Shown here one piece after another: positions 37,048 through 45,383 of a stretch of 64,000 nucleotides of DNA (the first letter of the stretch is position 1; each line of letters starts with the position of its first letter). Source of the DNA: Neobacillus pocheonensis (GTDB taxonomy: Bacteria; Bacillota; Bacilli; Bacillales; Cytobacillaceae); the NCBI GenBank assembly GCA_023702235.1, contig JAMQCR010000001.1:3038001-3102000 (forward strand), read 5' to 3'. The translations under genes were made by a program, and so were the position numbers. Under the pieces are notes generated by a model. That model worked only from the letters and a program-made list of their open reading frames with translations, had not been told where the DNA came from and did no database searches.

Positions 37048-38253
37048 TTATTCTTTTATATTTTCTATAATAGTTGTTATACCTTGACCAACACCAATAC
37101 ACATAGTAGCCAGACCATATTGAACATCACGCTTTTTCATTTCGTAAATCAAGGTCGTTAAAATGCGCGCCCCGCTCGCACCCAGCGGATGCCCAAACGC
37201 AATCGCTCCCCCATTTACGTTTACTTTCTCTTGATCCAATTCTAGTTGACGAATACACTCTAATGATTGGGAAGCAAACGCTTCATTTAACTCGATTAAT
37301 CCGATATCCTCCACTGTCAAATTCGCACGCAGCAATGCTTTTCTTGTAGCAAAAATCGGTCCAAGTCCCATGATTGCAGGCTCTAATCCAGCCGTTGCTC
37401 CCACAACATATTTCACAAGAGGCTTCAATCCTAATTCCTTTGCTTTTTCGGAACTCATGATTAATAATGCTGAAGCTCCATCGTTGACGCCTGAAGCATT
37501 ACCCGCTGTAACAGTTCCACCCTCAAAAAGAGGTTTTAACTTTCCTAGCCTTTCTATCGTTGTATCTGGACGCGGGTGCTCGTCAGTATCTACAACAATT
37601 TCATTTCGCTTGCGGTCTTTATATATGACGGGCACAATCTCTTCCGCAAAGCGATTCTCTTCCATCGCTTTTTTAGCTTTCTGCTGGCTTTCTAAGGCAA
37701 ACTGATCCTGGTCGCTGCGTGAAACGTTAAAGCGCTTTGCCACGTTTTCAGCAGTTTGAGGCATTGTATCCACACCATACATTTCCTCTAAATTCTTATT
37801 AATGAAGCGCCAGCCAATCGTAGTATCCTGCAGTTCCATGCTGCCGCGCGGGAATTCCTTATCAGGCTTGGCCATCACGAAAGGCGCACGTGTCATACTT
37901 TCAGTACCACCTGCGATATAAATATCACCTTCGCCGATAGCAATAGCTCTGGCTGCGTAGATCACAGCATCCAATCCTGACCCGCATAATCGGTTGATCG
38001 TTGTACCTGCGACACTAATTGGGAGACCTGCCAATAAGGTGGACATTCTTGCCACGTTTCGATTATCTTCACCTGCCTGGTTCGCATTGCCTAAAATCAC
38101 TTCTTCGATTTGATCAACAGGAAGGTTCGGATTGCGATCGACAAGCGCTTTAATGACGACTGCTCCTAAATCATCAGGACGCACATCTTTTAAAGTTCCC
38201 TTATATCGGCCTATCGGTGTTCGAACAGCATCTACAATGACAACATCTCTCAT
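37048..38253 (-). CDS. paaJ: Acetyl-CoA C-acyltransferase (3-oxoadipyl-CoA thiolase-like, PaaJ/PcaF)
   Basis: 401-residue thiolase. Nucleophile Cys in NRLCGSGLDAV, His in GGAIAFGHPLGASGAR, second Cys in MCIGVGQG. The N-terminus has VDAVRTPIGRYKGTLKD typical of beta-ketoadipyl-CoA thiolases, and in the pathway it should cut 3-oxo-5,6-dehydrosuberyl-CoA and 3-oxoadipyl-CoA to acetyl-CoA and succinyl-CoA. It starts inside the hydroxyacyl-CoA dehydrogenase stop (ATGA overlap), showing tight coupling. Confidence 0.88.
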   Translation of the reverse strand: MRDVVIVDAVRTPIGRYKGTLKDVRPDDLGAVVIKALVDRNPNLPVDQIEEVILGNANQAGEDNRNVARMSTLLAGLPISVAGTTINRLCGSGLDAVIYAARAIAIGEGDIYIAGGTESMTRAPFVMAKPDKEFPRGSMELQDTTIGWRFINKNLEEMYGVDTMPQTAENVAKRFNVSRSDQDQFALESQQKAKKAMEENRFAEEIVPVIYKDRKRNEIVVDTDEHPRPDTTIERLGKLKPLFEGGTVTAGNASGVNDGASALLIMSSEKAKELGLKPLVKYVVGATAGLEPAIMGLGPIFATRKALLRANLTVEDIGLIELNEAFASQSLECIRQLELDQEKVNVNGGAIAFGHPLGASGARILTTLIYEMKKRDVQYGLATMCIGVGQGITTIIENIKE

Positions 38254-39125
38254 TTTTCTACCGCCTCTTTTTCTTTGTTAGTATAATCATATACTCCTTT
38301 GCCTGACTTACGTCCTAAACGCCCTGCCATTACATATTGTTCTAATAATGGAGCCGGACGATATTTTTCACCTAGCTTCTCATGTAAATACTTTAAGTTA
38401 TTTAACCGTGCATCCAATCCGACAAGATCAACAAGTTCAAATGGACCCATTGGATAATTCAGCCCTAGTTTAATTGCTTTATCTATCTCCTCCGGCGAAC
38501 CAAGTCCTTCTTGCAGCATATAAAAGGCTTCGTTACCGACTAATGCGCTAATACGGCTTGTTACAAAACCTGGAAATTCATTAATCACAACTGTTTCTTT
38601 TCCCATTTGTTCCGCTACTTCTTTAATAACTTGTGCCGTTTCATCACTTGTTTCCAAACCACGAATGATTTCAACAAGCGGCATTTTATGTACAGGGTTA
38701 AAAAAATGCATCGCAATCGTTTTTTCCGGGCGTTTTGTGTACGCCGCAATTTCAGTTGGACTCATGGTTGAAGTATTCGTAGCAAAGTAACAATGCTCGG
38801 AAGCATATTCCTCAAGAATTTCAAAAACTTGCTTTTTTATCTCTGCTTTCTCAGGAACAGCCTCAATCACCAAGTCTGCCCCACTTGCTGATTCTTGTAA
38901 ATTAGTAGAATAGGTAAGGTTTTTTTTCGAAGATTCTACTGTTTCGGCAGAAATTTTACCGCGTGAAAATCCTTTTTCAAAGATACTGTTCATTTCCTTG
39001 CGGGCATTTTCTAAAGCCGGTTCATTGACATCGACTAATGTAACTGAGTATCCGCCGACAGCTCCAACGTATGCAATACCTCTTCCCATTACACCTGAAC
39101 CTACGACCACAAGATTATTTATCAT
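38250..39125 (-). CDS. paaH: 3-hydroxyacyl-CoA dehydrogenase (PaaH/MmgB-like)
   Basis: 291 residues. N-terminal Rossmann fold VVGSGVMGRGIAYVGAVGGY, catalytic His-Glu region TNTSTMSPTEIAAYTKRPEKTIAMHFFNPVH, VVINEFPGFVTSRI, and a C-terminal dimerisation domain with YPMGPFELVDLVG. NAD-dependent oxidation of a 3-hydroxyacyl-CoA before thiolysis. Four-base overlap with the thiolase start; 84 bases from the aldehyde dehydrogenase. The same protein type (MmgB) functions in short-chain fatty acid oxidation, but the paa context favours the 3-hydroxyadipyl-CoA step. Confidence 0.88.
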   Translation of the reverse strand: MINNLVVVGSGVMGRGIAYVGAVGGYSVTLVDVNEPALENARKEMNSIFEKGFSRGKISAETVESSKKNLTYSTNLQESASGADLVIEAVPEKAEIKKQVFEILEEYASEHCYFATNTSTMSPTEIAAYTKRPEKTIAMHFFNPVHKMPLVEIIRGLETSDETAQVIKEVAEQMGKETVVINEFPGFVTSRISALVGNEAFYMLQEGLGSPEEIDKAIKLGLNYPMGPFELVDLVGLDARLNNLKYLHEKLGEKYRPAPLLEQYVMAGRLGRKSGKGVYDYTNKEKEAVEK

Positions 39126-39209
39126 GGTACTTCTCCCCTTTTTCGCTTATGCAAATGAGTACGAATAAAACTCAAAATGAGCTTTACTCGTACTCATCAT
39201 TGAATTACA

Positions 39210-40727
39210 TTACAGGCCAAATGGATTTAATGGACGGCTGCCATAGTAAGAAATGATACTTTTTGTTTCAGTATATAAATCAAGTGTTTCAATGCAAAGT
39301 TCACGGCCAAAGCCAGATTGTTTATAGCCGCCAAATGGTGTTCCTGGGAACGCCGAGAACGGGCAGTTGACCATCACGATACCTGCTTGAATTTGATTAG
39401 CAATACGAGTAGCACGAGCTCCATCTTTCGTCCACACAGCGGAACCTAATCCAAATTCAGTGTCATTCGCAAGCTTAATAGCTTCTTTTTCATCTTTAAA
39501 CTTCATAATGACAACAACCGGTCCAAAGATTTCTTCATTAACTACTTTCATGTCATGGTTAACATTTGCGATAACAGTTGGTTCATACCAGAAGCCTTGT
39601 TCAAATCCTTCTATCTTTGCCGGTTTACCGCCAACTAAAATGTCAGCACCATCTTCAATGGCAGATTTCACGTAGCTGTCAATCACATCCACTTGGTTTT
39701 GATCAATAATAGCACCAACGTGTGTTTCTTTATCAAAAGGATTTCCTAATTTTAATTTCTTTGTTTTTTCAACAAATTTGTTTACAAACTCTTCATAAAT
39801 ATCTTCATGTACATATAAGCGGGAACGCGCCTCACAAGACTGCCCTGTATTATAAAAAATACCGAATAAAGAACCATCTACTGCCGCATCAAGATCAGCA
39901 TCTTCAAACACGATGTTAGGAGATTTGCCCCCAAGCTCTAATGTTACACGCTTTAATGTTTGAGACGCTCTTGCCATGATATTTTTCCCGATTGGGGTAG
40001 AACCAGTGAAAGCTACTTTATCTACTTGCTTATGTTCTACCAAGTAGTTTCCAACTTCTGAACCTGAACCCGGAACAATGTTTACCACACCTTCAGGTAC
40101 CCCTGCTTCAAGGCAGATCTCTCCAAGAATGATTGCTGTAAGCGGGGTTAATGTAGCAGGTTTTACAATAACTGAACATCCTGCAGCGATAGCAGGAGCA
40201 ATTTTCCATGCAGCCATCATTAATGGGTAATTCCAAGGAATAATTTGCGCACAAACTCCTACCGGCTCTTTTTCTGTATAGTTCTGGAATTGACCTGGAA
40301 CAGGATTCACACTTCCACGGTGGCCTACAATTGCACCGGCATAAAATTCGAAGTCTTCAATCGCCTGCATTACTTGACCTTGTGCAGCATGAAGAGATTT
40401 TCCTGTATCCAAAATCTCCAATTCTACTAATTCATTAAATCTAGCTTGCATAATAGAAGCAATTTTATTTAATATACGAGAACGTTTATTGATAGGGTAT
40501 TTTCTCCATTTACCGTGATCAAACGCATTACGGGCTGCTTGAATAGCTTTCTCCGCATCTTCTTTTGTTGCTTTTGCCACTTCAGCAATCACTTCGCCAG
40601 TAGCAGGATTATATGTTTTGAAAGTAGCACCGCTTGAACTTTCTACTTTTTCGCCATTAATGATTAGATGATAAAATTCACGCTTCATTGAAAGCTTTTC
40701 TACCTTGATTTCTTGAACTGTTGACAT
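39210..40727 (-). CDS. NAD(P)-dependent aldehyde dehydrogenase of the paa cluster
   Basis: 505-residue ALDH. Catalytic Glu in VTLELGGKSPNIV, nucleophile Cys in YNTGQSCEARSRL, cofactor loop FTGSTPIGKNIM, catalytic Asn in QIIPWNYPLMMA. Similar to phenylacetaldehyde and betaine-aldehyde dehydrogenases. Two roles are plausible: phenylacetaldehyde to phenylacetate upstream of paaK, or oxidation of the ring-opened 3-oxo-5,6-dehydrosuberyl-CoA semialdehyde normally done by PaaZ, which is not in the window. It has its own Shine-Dalgarno region (gtggggta before ATG) and lies between paaG and paaH. Confidence 0.85.
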   Translation of the reverse strand: MSTVQEIKVEKLSMKREFYHLIINGEKVESSSGATFKTYNPATGEVIAEVAKATKEDAEKAIQAARNAFDHGKWRKYPINKRSRILNKIASIMQARFNELVELEILDTGKSLHAAQGQVMQAIEDFEFYAGAIVGHRGSVNPVPGQFQNYTEKEPVGVCAQIIPWNYPLMMAAWKIAPAIAAGCSVIVKPATLTPLTAIILGEICLEAGVPEGVVNIVPGSGSEVGNYLVEHKQVDKVAFTGSTPIGKNIMARASQTLKRVTLELGGKSPNIVFEDADLDAAVDGSLFGIFYNTGQSCEARSRLYVHEDIYEEFVNKFVEKTKKLKLGNPFDKETHVGAIIDQNQVDVIDSYVKSAIEDGADILVGGKPAKIEGFEQGFWYEPTVIANVNHDMKVVNEEIFGPVVVIMKFKDEKEAIKLANDTEFGLGSAVWTKDGARATRIANQIQAGIVMVNCPFSAFPGTPFGGYKQSGFGRELCIETLDLYTETKSIISYYGSRPLNPFGL

Positions 40728-40740
40728 TTACCCCACTCCT

Positions 40741-41514
40741 TTATTTTCCTGTGAAAATTGGTTTTCTTTTCTCTAAAAAGGAAGTTACCCCTTCTCTGTG
40801 GTCTGATGTTAGTCCTGCAATACGCTGACCTTCCGCTTCTCTTTCCAGATATGAATCAAAAGGAAGGTCGTTGGCAAGTGTTAAATAGCGTTTAATTAAA
40901 CCAATCGCTTTTGTTGGCATATTTGCCAGCTGAATAGCAAATTTTTCAATTTCTGTTTCCCATGTTTCCAATGAAATCACTTTTGTCACTAGTCCCATTG
41001 GGAGAGCTTGCTCGGCTAAAACCTTTTCCCCTAAAATAGAAATCTCTGCCGCTTTTGCATGACCAACCACTTTAGAAAGAAAGTAAAGGTTTCCTGAGTC
41101 CGGAATTAACCCAACATGAATAAAAGCATTTACAAAACTGGCTTTTTCTGAGGCCAATCTAAAGTCACAAGCGAGTGCCAGGCTAAATCCTGCCCCAGCC
41201 GCGACACCATTTACTGCAGCTATAATCGGCTTTTCGCATTTCATAATTTGTTTCATCATCGGGCCGTAATGATCTCTAAGAACCTGTCCATGATCCATGA
41301 CCTCATTAACTTCCGATAAATCCTGACCGGAACAAAAAGCACGTCCCTCACCGGTTATCACAATGCAGCGAACAATTTCATCTACAGAAGCCTCCTTTAC
41401 CGCTTCTTTAATTTCACGATTCATCTGAGCGGTAAAAGCGTTTAATTTGTCGGGCCTATTTAGTCGCAGCCACGCTACGCCATCTTGAACATTGTAATGG
41501 ATGGTTTCAAACAT
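40741..41514 (-). CDS. paaG: Enoyl-CoA hydratase PaaG
   Basis: 257-residue crotonase-fold isomerase, from the ATG at 41514 (AAGGGGGC upstream). FCSGQDLSEVNEVMDHGQVLRDHYGPM is characteristic of the PaaG 1,2-epoxyphenylacetyl-CoA isomerase (the 'CSGQDL' motif), followed by AAVNGVAAGAGFSLALACDF and LIPDSGNLYFL, where the Asp of PDSG replaces the usual Glu. It turns 1,2-epoxyphenylacetyl-CoA into oxepin-CoA. It follows paaF by 16 bases. Intact. Confidence 0.88.
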   Translation of the reverse strand: MFETIHYNVQDGVAWLRLNRPDKLNAFTAQMNREIKEAVKEASVDEIVRCIVITGEGRAFCSGQDLSEVNEVMDHGQVLRDHYGPMMKQIMKCEKPIIAAVNGVAAGAGFSLALACDFRLASEKASFVNAFIHVGLIPDSGNLYFLSKVVGHAKAAEISILGEKVLAEQALPMGLVTKVISLETWETEIEKFAIQLANMPTKAIGLIKRYLTLANDLPFDSYLEREAEGQRIAGLTSDHREGVTSFLEKRKPIFTGK

Positions 41515-41530
41515 GTTTTCTAAAGCCCCC

Positions 41531-42307
41531 TTATCTTCCTTTGAACTCCGGTTTTCTTCTTTCCTTGAAAGCCTGCATTCCTTCTTTTTGATCTTGTGAA
41601 GAAAACAGCAAATAAAAATTCTTTCGCTCGTATTGCATTCCTTCATATAAAGAATAATCCACTGCTTTATTCACAGAATCTTTAATGAGCCTAAGTGATA
41701 AAGGAGGTTGTTTCGCCAGCTTTAGAGCAAACTTCATCGCTTCTTCCGTTAACAATTCGTGGGAGACAACGCGATTGACGATTCCATGCTCCTGTGCTTT
41801 TTCAACTGGAATTCGCTCTCCTGTCCAGAGCCATTCCAGCGCTTTTGTTCTTCCAACGAGCTTCGTGAGGCGCTGTGTTCCACCCGCACCCGGCATTACT
41901 CCGATGTTTACTTCAGGAAATGAAAATTCAGTATCGCTTGCTGCAATTAAAATATCGCAGCAAAGCGCTAACTCAAATCCTCCGCCAAATACAAACCCTT
42001 TTACAGCACCTATAATAGGTTTTTTGATTAATGAGAAACGATCCCAATCCGTAAACTGATTTAATAATTCCAGATGGATCGAATCATCATTGGCCATTTC
42101 GTCGATATCAGCACCAGCTGAAAATGCGCGGCCTCTTCCAGTAATCAATATCGTGATCACTTCGTCCAGTTGATCAAATGATTCCATCGCTTCTACAATT
42201 TCTCTTACCATTGTGCGATTTAACGCATTGTATTGCTTAGGTCGGTTTAATTCAATTAAGCCTACTCCGCTTACAACAGAAGCTTCGATGAATTGAAAGT
42301 TACTCAT
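41531..42307 (-). CDS. paaF: Enoyl-CoA hydratase PaaF
   Basis: 258 residues. LIELNRPKQYNALNRTMV, FSAGADIDEMAND (oxyanion hole), GAVKGFVFGGGFELALCCD, EVNIGVMPGAGGTQRLTKLVG with the second catalytic Glu in PEVNIG. A normal hydratase, expected to act on 2,3-dehydroadipyl-CoA in the lower pathway. Its ATG overlaps the end of the EthD-like gene by four bases (ATGA), and paaG follows. Intact. Confidence 0.87.
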   Translation of the reverse strand: MSNFQFIEASVVSGVGLIELNRPKQYNALNRTMVREIVEAMESFDQLDEVITILITGRGRAFSAGADIDEMANDDSIHLELLNQFTDWDRFSLIKKPIIGAVKGFVFGGGFELALCCDILIAASDTEFSFPEVNIGVMPGAGGTQRLTKLVGRTKALEWLWTGERIPVEKAQEHGIVNRVVSHELLTEEAMKFALKLAKQPPLSLRLIKDSVNKAVDYSLYEGMQYERKNFYLLFSSQDQKEGMQAFKERRKPEFKGR

Positions 42308-42609
42308 TTTACTTCTTCACCGATCATTAATGTTACAAGCTCTCCGGCAAAGCCCATTAAATCTTTACCCGACGCTTTGCCCTCAACAGAACGCATGCCT
42401 TGTTTAAGAGCCTCTTGGTCGTCATAATACATTTCACACAGTAAGTAATACTCTCCCTCTCCACCCATTGGAGATCCAATAATTTTTGTTACTTCCATTT
42501 TGCGAAGGCCGGGAATTTTTTCTGTAATCGGGCCATGCACGTTGAAGTAATGCTCATCAAACGCCTCTTTATTTTCAGGATGCTTATATAATGCGATCAT
42601 TTTAATCAT
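42304..42609 (-). CDS. EthD-family protein of the paa cluster
   Basis: 101-residue alpha/beta ferredoxin-like barrel of the EthD family: MIKMIALYKHPENKEAFDEHYFNVHGPITEKIPG and KMEVTKIIGSP. EthD-type proteins are small dimeric helpers, sometimes with monooxygenase or lyase activity. It lies between paaD and paaF with stop/start overlap, so it should be made with the ring epoxidase; its role in phenylacetate degradation is not established, which makes it an interesting conserved hitch-hiker. Confidence 0.8.
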   Translation of the reverse strand: MIKMIALYKHPENKEAFDEHYFNVHGPITEKIPGLRKMEVTKIIGSPMGGEGEYYLLCEMYYDDQEALKQGMRSVEGKASGKDLMGFAGELVTLMIGEEVK

Positions 42610-42624
42610 GTTTTTTTCCTCACT

Positions 42625-43125
42625 TTACATTAGATTTGAAATAGGTTTCATCGCCTCAAACGGGTTTTTACAGCTTTTACAGTACAGAATACTTCTGCAT
42701 GCTGTCGGGCCAAAAATATTCTCCATTGTCACATAGGCAGAACCACAGTACGGACAGTCAATATGCCAAGATCCGTCTTCCTTCATCTGCTTTGGAGGTG
42801 GAGCTATGCCAAATGCTTTTAAGCCTTGTAGTCCTTTTTCTTTTATGCGGTCCGATGTCCATGGAGGAGATTGAATAAAATCGACTGAAACTTCCACTAC
42901 ATCAGGATGTTCCTTTACAGCACGAATGATATTGTTTTTGATAATTTCTAAAGCCGGACATCCCAAAAAGGTGGGTAAGATTTTAATAGATACGTGACGA
43001 TTCTTAACTGTAACCGCTTCCACCATCCCTAAATCGATAATACTTACCGTATCGATCTCCGGATCTTTAACATTCTCTAATAGTAGTAACACTTCTTCCA
43101 TTGTTAACTGCAAGGGTGCTATCAT
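42625..43125 (-). CDS. paaD: PaaD epoxidase maturation protein
   Basis: 166 residues. A MIP18/DUF59 domain (VLLLLENVKDPEIDTVSIIDLGMVE) is followed by a C-terminal zinc ribbon CPYCGSAYVTMENIFGPTAC...CKSCKNPFEAMKP with four cysteine ligands. PaaD is required for the function, probably Fe-S or diiron maturation, of the phenylacetyl-CoA epoxidase. Standard place after paaC. Intact. Confidence 0.88.
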   Translation of the reverse strand: MIAPLQLTMEEVLLLLENVKDPEIDTVSIIDLGMVEAVTVKNRHVSIKILPTFLGCPALEIIKNNIIRAVKEHPDVVEVSVDFIQSPPWTSDRIKEKGLQGLKAFGIAPPPKQMKEDGSWHIDCPYCGSAYVTMENIFGPTACRSILYCKSCKNPFEAMKPISNLM

Positions 43126-43150
43126 TGTTCACACCTCTTTTTCTAATTGA

Positions 43151-43963
43151 TTACCAAGGAGCAACAGGATCAATGTTATATACTTCCCCTAGAGTTAAAA
43201 GAGCCTTATGTAATTCTTCCGTGTGCTCTCCATTTCGCCCGTCTTGGATTTTAGAACTTGCATTTTCAGGAACCTCTAGGCCTAATGATTCCATTACAGG
43301 AGCCAGAGCAGCAGCCCATTTTTTATTTAAAACGCTTTCTTCTTCCATTAAGCCAAACTCCATTATTTGCTTTCCATGTGCCCCTTGAGAGAATACATCG
43401 CCAAAATCGTCCATGACTTTGTCGATTGCTTGGAGCATCCGTTTCTTTGCTTCTTCCGTTGTACTTAAAAGTTGTACAAACCAAGTTTTCCAATGAAGAA
43501 GATGATAATACAACTCCATATTTACTTTAACTGCAACTTCTGCGAGCGGACCGTACGTACTTTGTTTTAAGGAATCCATTTTGACTTTCTTTGCCTGGAC
43601 ATAGAAATAATTCCGTACTACCGCATAAGCCCAATCATACTGCGCATCTTCCAAATAGTTTCCTGGGCCATTTACACGTTCTACTAAAATACTATTCTTT
43701 CTATCATTAGCCGGGCGTGCATGCGCTAAATCATTTGCTTTACCCATTCCTAATTCTTCTAACAGGTTATAGAACATCGCGGCATGTCCCATGCTGTCTT
43801 GGCTAATGGAAGAGGAAGCCACATCTTCTTCTATATGCGGAGCCAGCCCTAGCCATTCGGAACCACGGTATGCAAACAGGAAGTCATCGTCTGCCAACTG
43901 AAGCAACAGCTCTGCTAATGTTTCTTTATAATCCGGGTTTAAAGTTTTTGCTGCTTCATTCAT
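43151..43963 (-). CDS. paaC: PaaC, structural subunit of phenylacetyl-CoA 1,2-epoxidase
   Basis: 270 residues from the ATG at 43963 (RBS aggtgg; the gene overlaps the paaB stop by eight bases). Ferritin-like four-helix protein without the full diiron ligand set: DDFLFAYRGSEWLGLAPHIEEDVASSSI, DSMGHAAMFYNLLEELG, and HLLHWKTWFVQLL. It stabilises PaaA in the PaaAC heterotetramer. Intact. Confidence 0.88.
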   Translation of the reverse strand: MNEAAKTLNPDYKETLAELLLQLADDDFLFAYRGSEWLGLAPHIEEDVASSSISQDSMGHAAMFYNLLEELGMGKANDLAHARPANDRKNSILVERVNGPGNYLEDAQYDWAYAVVRNYFYVQAKKVKMDSLKQSTYGPLAEVAVKVNMELYYHLLHWKTWFVQLLSTTEEAKKRMLQAIDKVMDDFGDVFSQGAHGKQIMEFGLMEEESVLNKKWAAALAPVMESLGLEVPENASSKIQDGRNGEHTEELHKALLTLGEVYNIDPVAPW

Positions 43964-44312
43964 TTGTTTTTCCACCTGCCCATGACAAAATTTCTTTCTC
44001 ATCCAGCATTTGCTGTTCGTAATGACGCCATTTTTTCTTTAAATAGCCGTATCCTTTTGTTGTTCGGTAATCTTTATTATCTAGGCGGTTTAACGTTTGC
44101 TTCTCTTCAGGTGCCATCCCCCGGATATCTGAGCGATTAATAACCCAAATATCAGCAACCGGTTCACGTCTCATGAAATTCTCTTGCGCCATAATCATAG
44201 CCATATCCGCATTCGGAGCGAGCAGACTGAACTGATGCTGAAACGAAGAGCTAGGTGTACGCTTGCTAAACACTTCATACTCTTGATAAAATGTCATATT
44301 ATGCTTTTCCAT
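43956..44312 (-). CDS. paaB: PaaB subunit of phenylacetyl-CoA 1,2-epoxidase
   Basis: 118 residues. The family hallmark YEVFSKRTPSSSFQHQFSLLAPNADMAMIMAQENF and ADIWVINRSDIRGM are clear. PaaB binds the PaaAC complex and helps electron transfer from the reductase PaaE, which is absent from this window. Lies between paaA and paaC; stop overlaps paaC start. Confidence 0.9.
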   Translation of the reverse strand: MEKHNMTFYQEYEVFSKRTPSSSFQHQFSLLAPNADMAMIMAQENFMRREPVADIWVINRSDIRGMAPEEKQTLNRLDNKDYRTTKGYGYLKKKWRHYEQQMLDEKEILSWAGGKTNE

Positions 44313-44332
44313 TTTTTAGTTCCCCCTTCTCC

Positions 44333-45289
44333 TCATCTTATCGCTGCACTTAACGCTTCTCTTACCCATGCATTGTTTTCGTAAGATGTTCTGCGAAGGT
44401 TTAGGCGGGCTTGAGAGCGCGGACCTTGGTTTTTAATAATTTTTTTGAACTCATTCCAATCCGGCTGCATATACACCCATTTCTTTAGCTCATCATCATA
44501 ACGAAGAGTAGGATCCGGGATGGTTAACCCGAGTGATAAGATACGCGGAATATATTTGCTGAAGAAGTCCTGACGAAGTTCTTCATTTGTTTTCGGGCGA
44601 ATTTTGTACTTAATGGTAACATCTTGTTTAGATGTTCCCATCGTATCGCTGCTTGCAGGACCAAAGAACATTAGCAAGGCTTCCCACCAACGATTTAGTG
44701 CATCTTGAATCATCGCTTTTTGCTCTTCAGTTCCTTCAGCCAAGGCCATAATAATCGCTTCCCCGTGCTGGGCATGGAAAACTTCTTCGGCACAAATGCG
44801 ATGAAGCGCTCTTGCATATGGTCCATAAGAAGCATTTAACATGTTGGTTTGTGTAATAATAGCTGCACCGTCCACAAGCCAGCCAATTAATCCTGCATCA
44901 CCCCACGTTTTTGTTTCCATATGAAACACATTATGAAACTTAAGATCACCTTTGAATAAGTCTTCCATCAAATCTCCTCTGTTTTTCCCGTAAGGCTTTA
45001 ACAAATCTTCTGCAACACGAAGCAATATTTGACCGTGTCCCATTTCATCCTGCACTTTTGCCATAATACCAAGCTTACGGTGAAGGGAAGGAGCTTTCGG
45101 TACCCACTCTTTCTCCGGAAGCGCTCCCATTATTTCGCTGATACCATGCATGGAAATTAGCTTAATAAGTGCTGTTCTATATTCTTCGGGCATCCAATCA
45201 TCGGCTTCGATTTTTTCCCCTGCTTCAATACGCTGCATAAACCGTTCTAACTTTTCTGTCTCGGATAATGTTTCCGTGAGATTAGACAT
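44333..45289 (-). CDS. paaA: PaaA, catalytic diiron subunit of phenylacetyl-CoA 1,2-epoxidase
   Basis: 318 residues, ferritin-like. Diiron ligands appear in E...KVQDEMGHGQ (Glu-x2-His pair in helix) and CAEEVFHAQHGE (Glu-x2-His). YGPYARALHRI and LNRWWEALLMFFGP are typical. It inserts one O atom into the aromatic ring of phenylacetyl-CoA with help from PaaB, PaaC and a reductase. First gene of the paaABCD run; a palindrome lies in its leader. Intact. Confidence 0.92.
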   Translation of the reverse strand: MSNLTETLSETEKLERFMQRIEAGEKIEADDWMPEEYRTALIKLISMHGISEIMGALPEKEWVPKAPSLHRKLGIMAKVQDEMGHGQILLRVAEDLLKPYGKNRGDLMEDLFKGDLKFHNVFHMETKTWGDAGLIGWLVDGAAIITQTNMLNASYGPYARALHRICAEEVFHAQHGEAIIMALAEGTEEQKAMIQDALNRWWEALLMFFGPASSDTMGTSKQDVTIKYKIRPKTNEELRQDFFSKYIPRILSLGLTIPDPTLRYDDELKKWVYMQPDWNEFKKIIKNQGPRSQARLNLRRTSYENNAWVREALSAAIR

Positions 45290-45319
45290 TGTCTATCCCC
45301 TCCCCTTTTATAACACTTT

Positions 45320-45347
45320 TATAACGATATTATAAAATATTGTTATA
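45320..45347. promoter_or_regulatory. Palindrome in the paaA leader, candidate repressor operator
   Basis: tataacgatatt (45320-45331) / aatattgttata (45336-45347), 11 of 12 pairs, with an extra half-site (tataac) at 45309-45314. Positioned 30 bases upstream of paaA. PaaX, encoded at 35220-36104, is the obvious candidate ligand-controlled repressor, but this is inference. Confidence 0.4.
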
Positions 45348-45383
45348 TAAAAAATCAAATGTTTTCTGAAAAATTTTATTTTA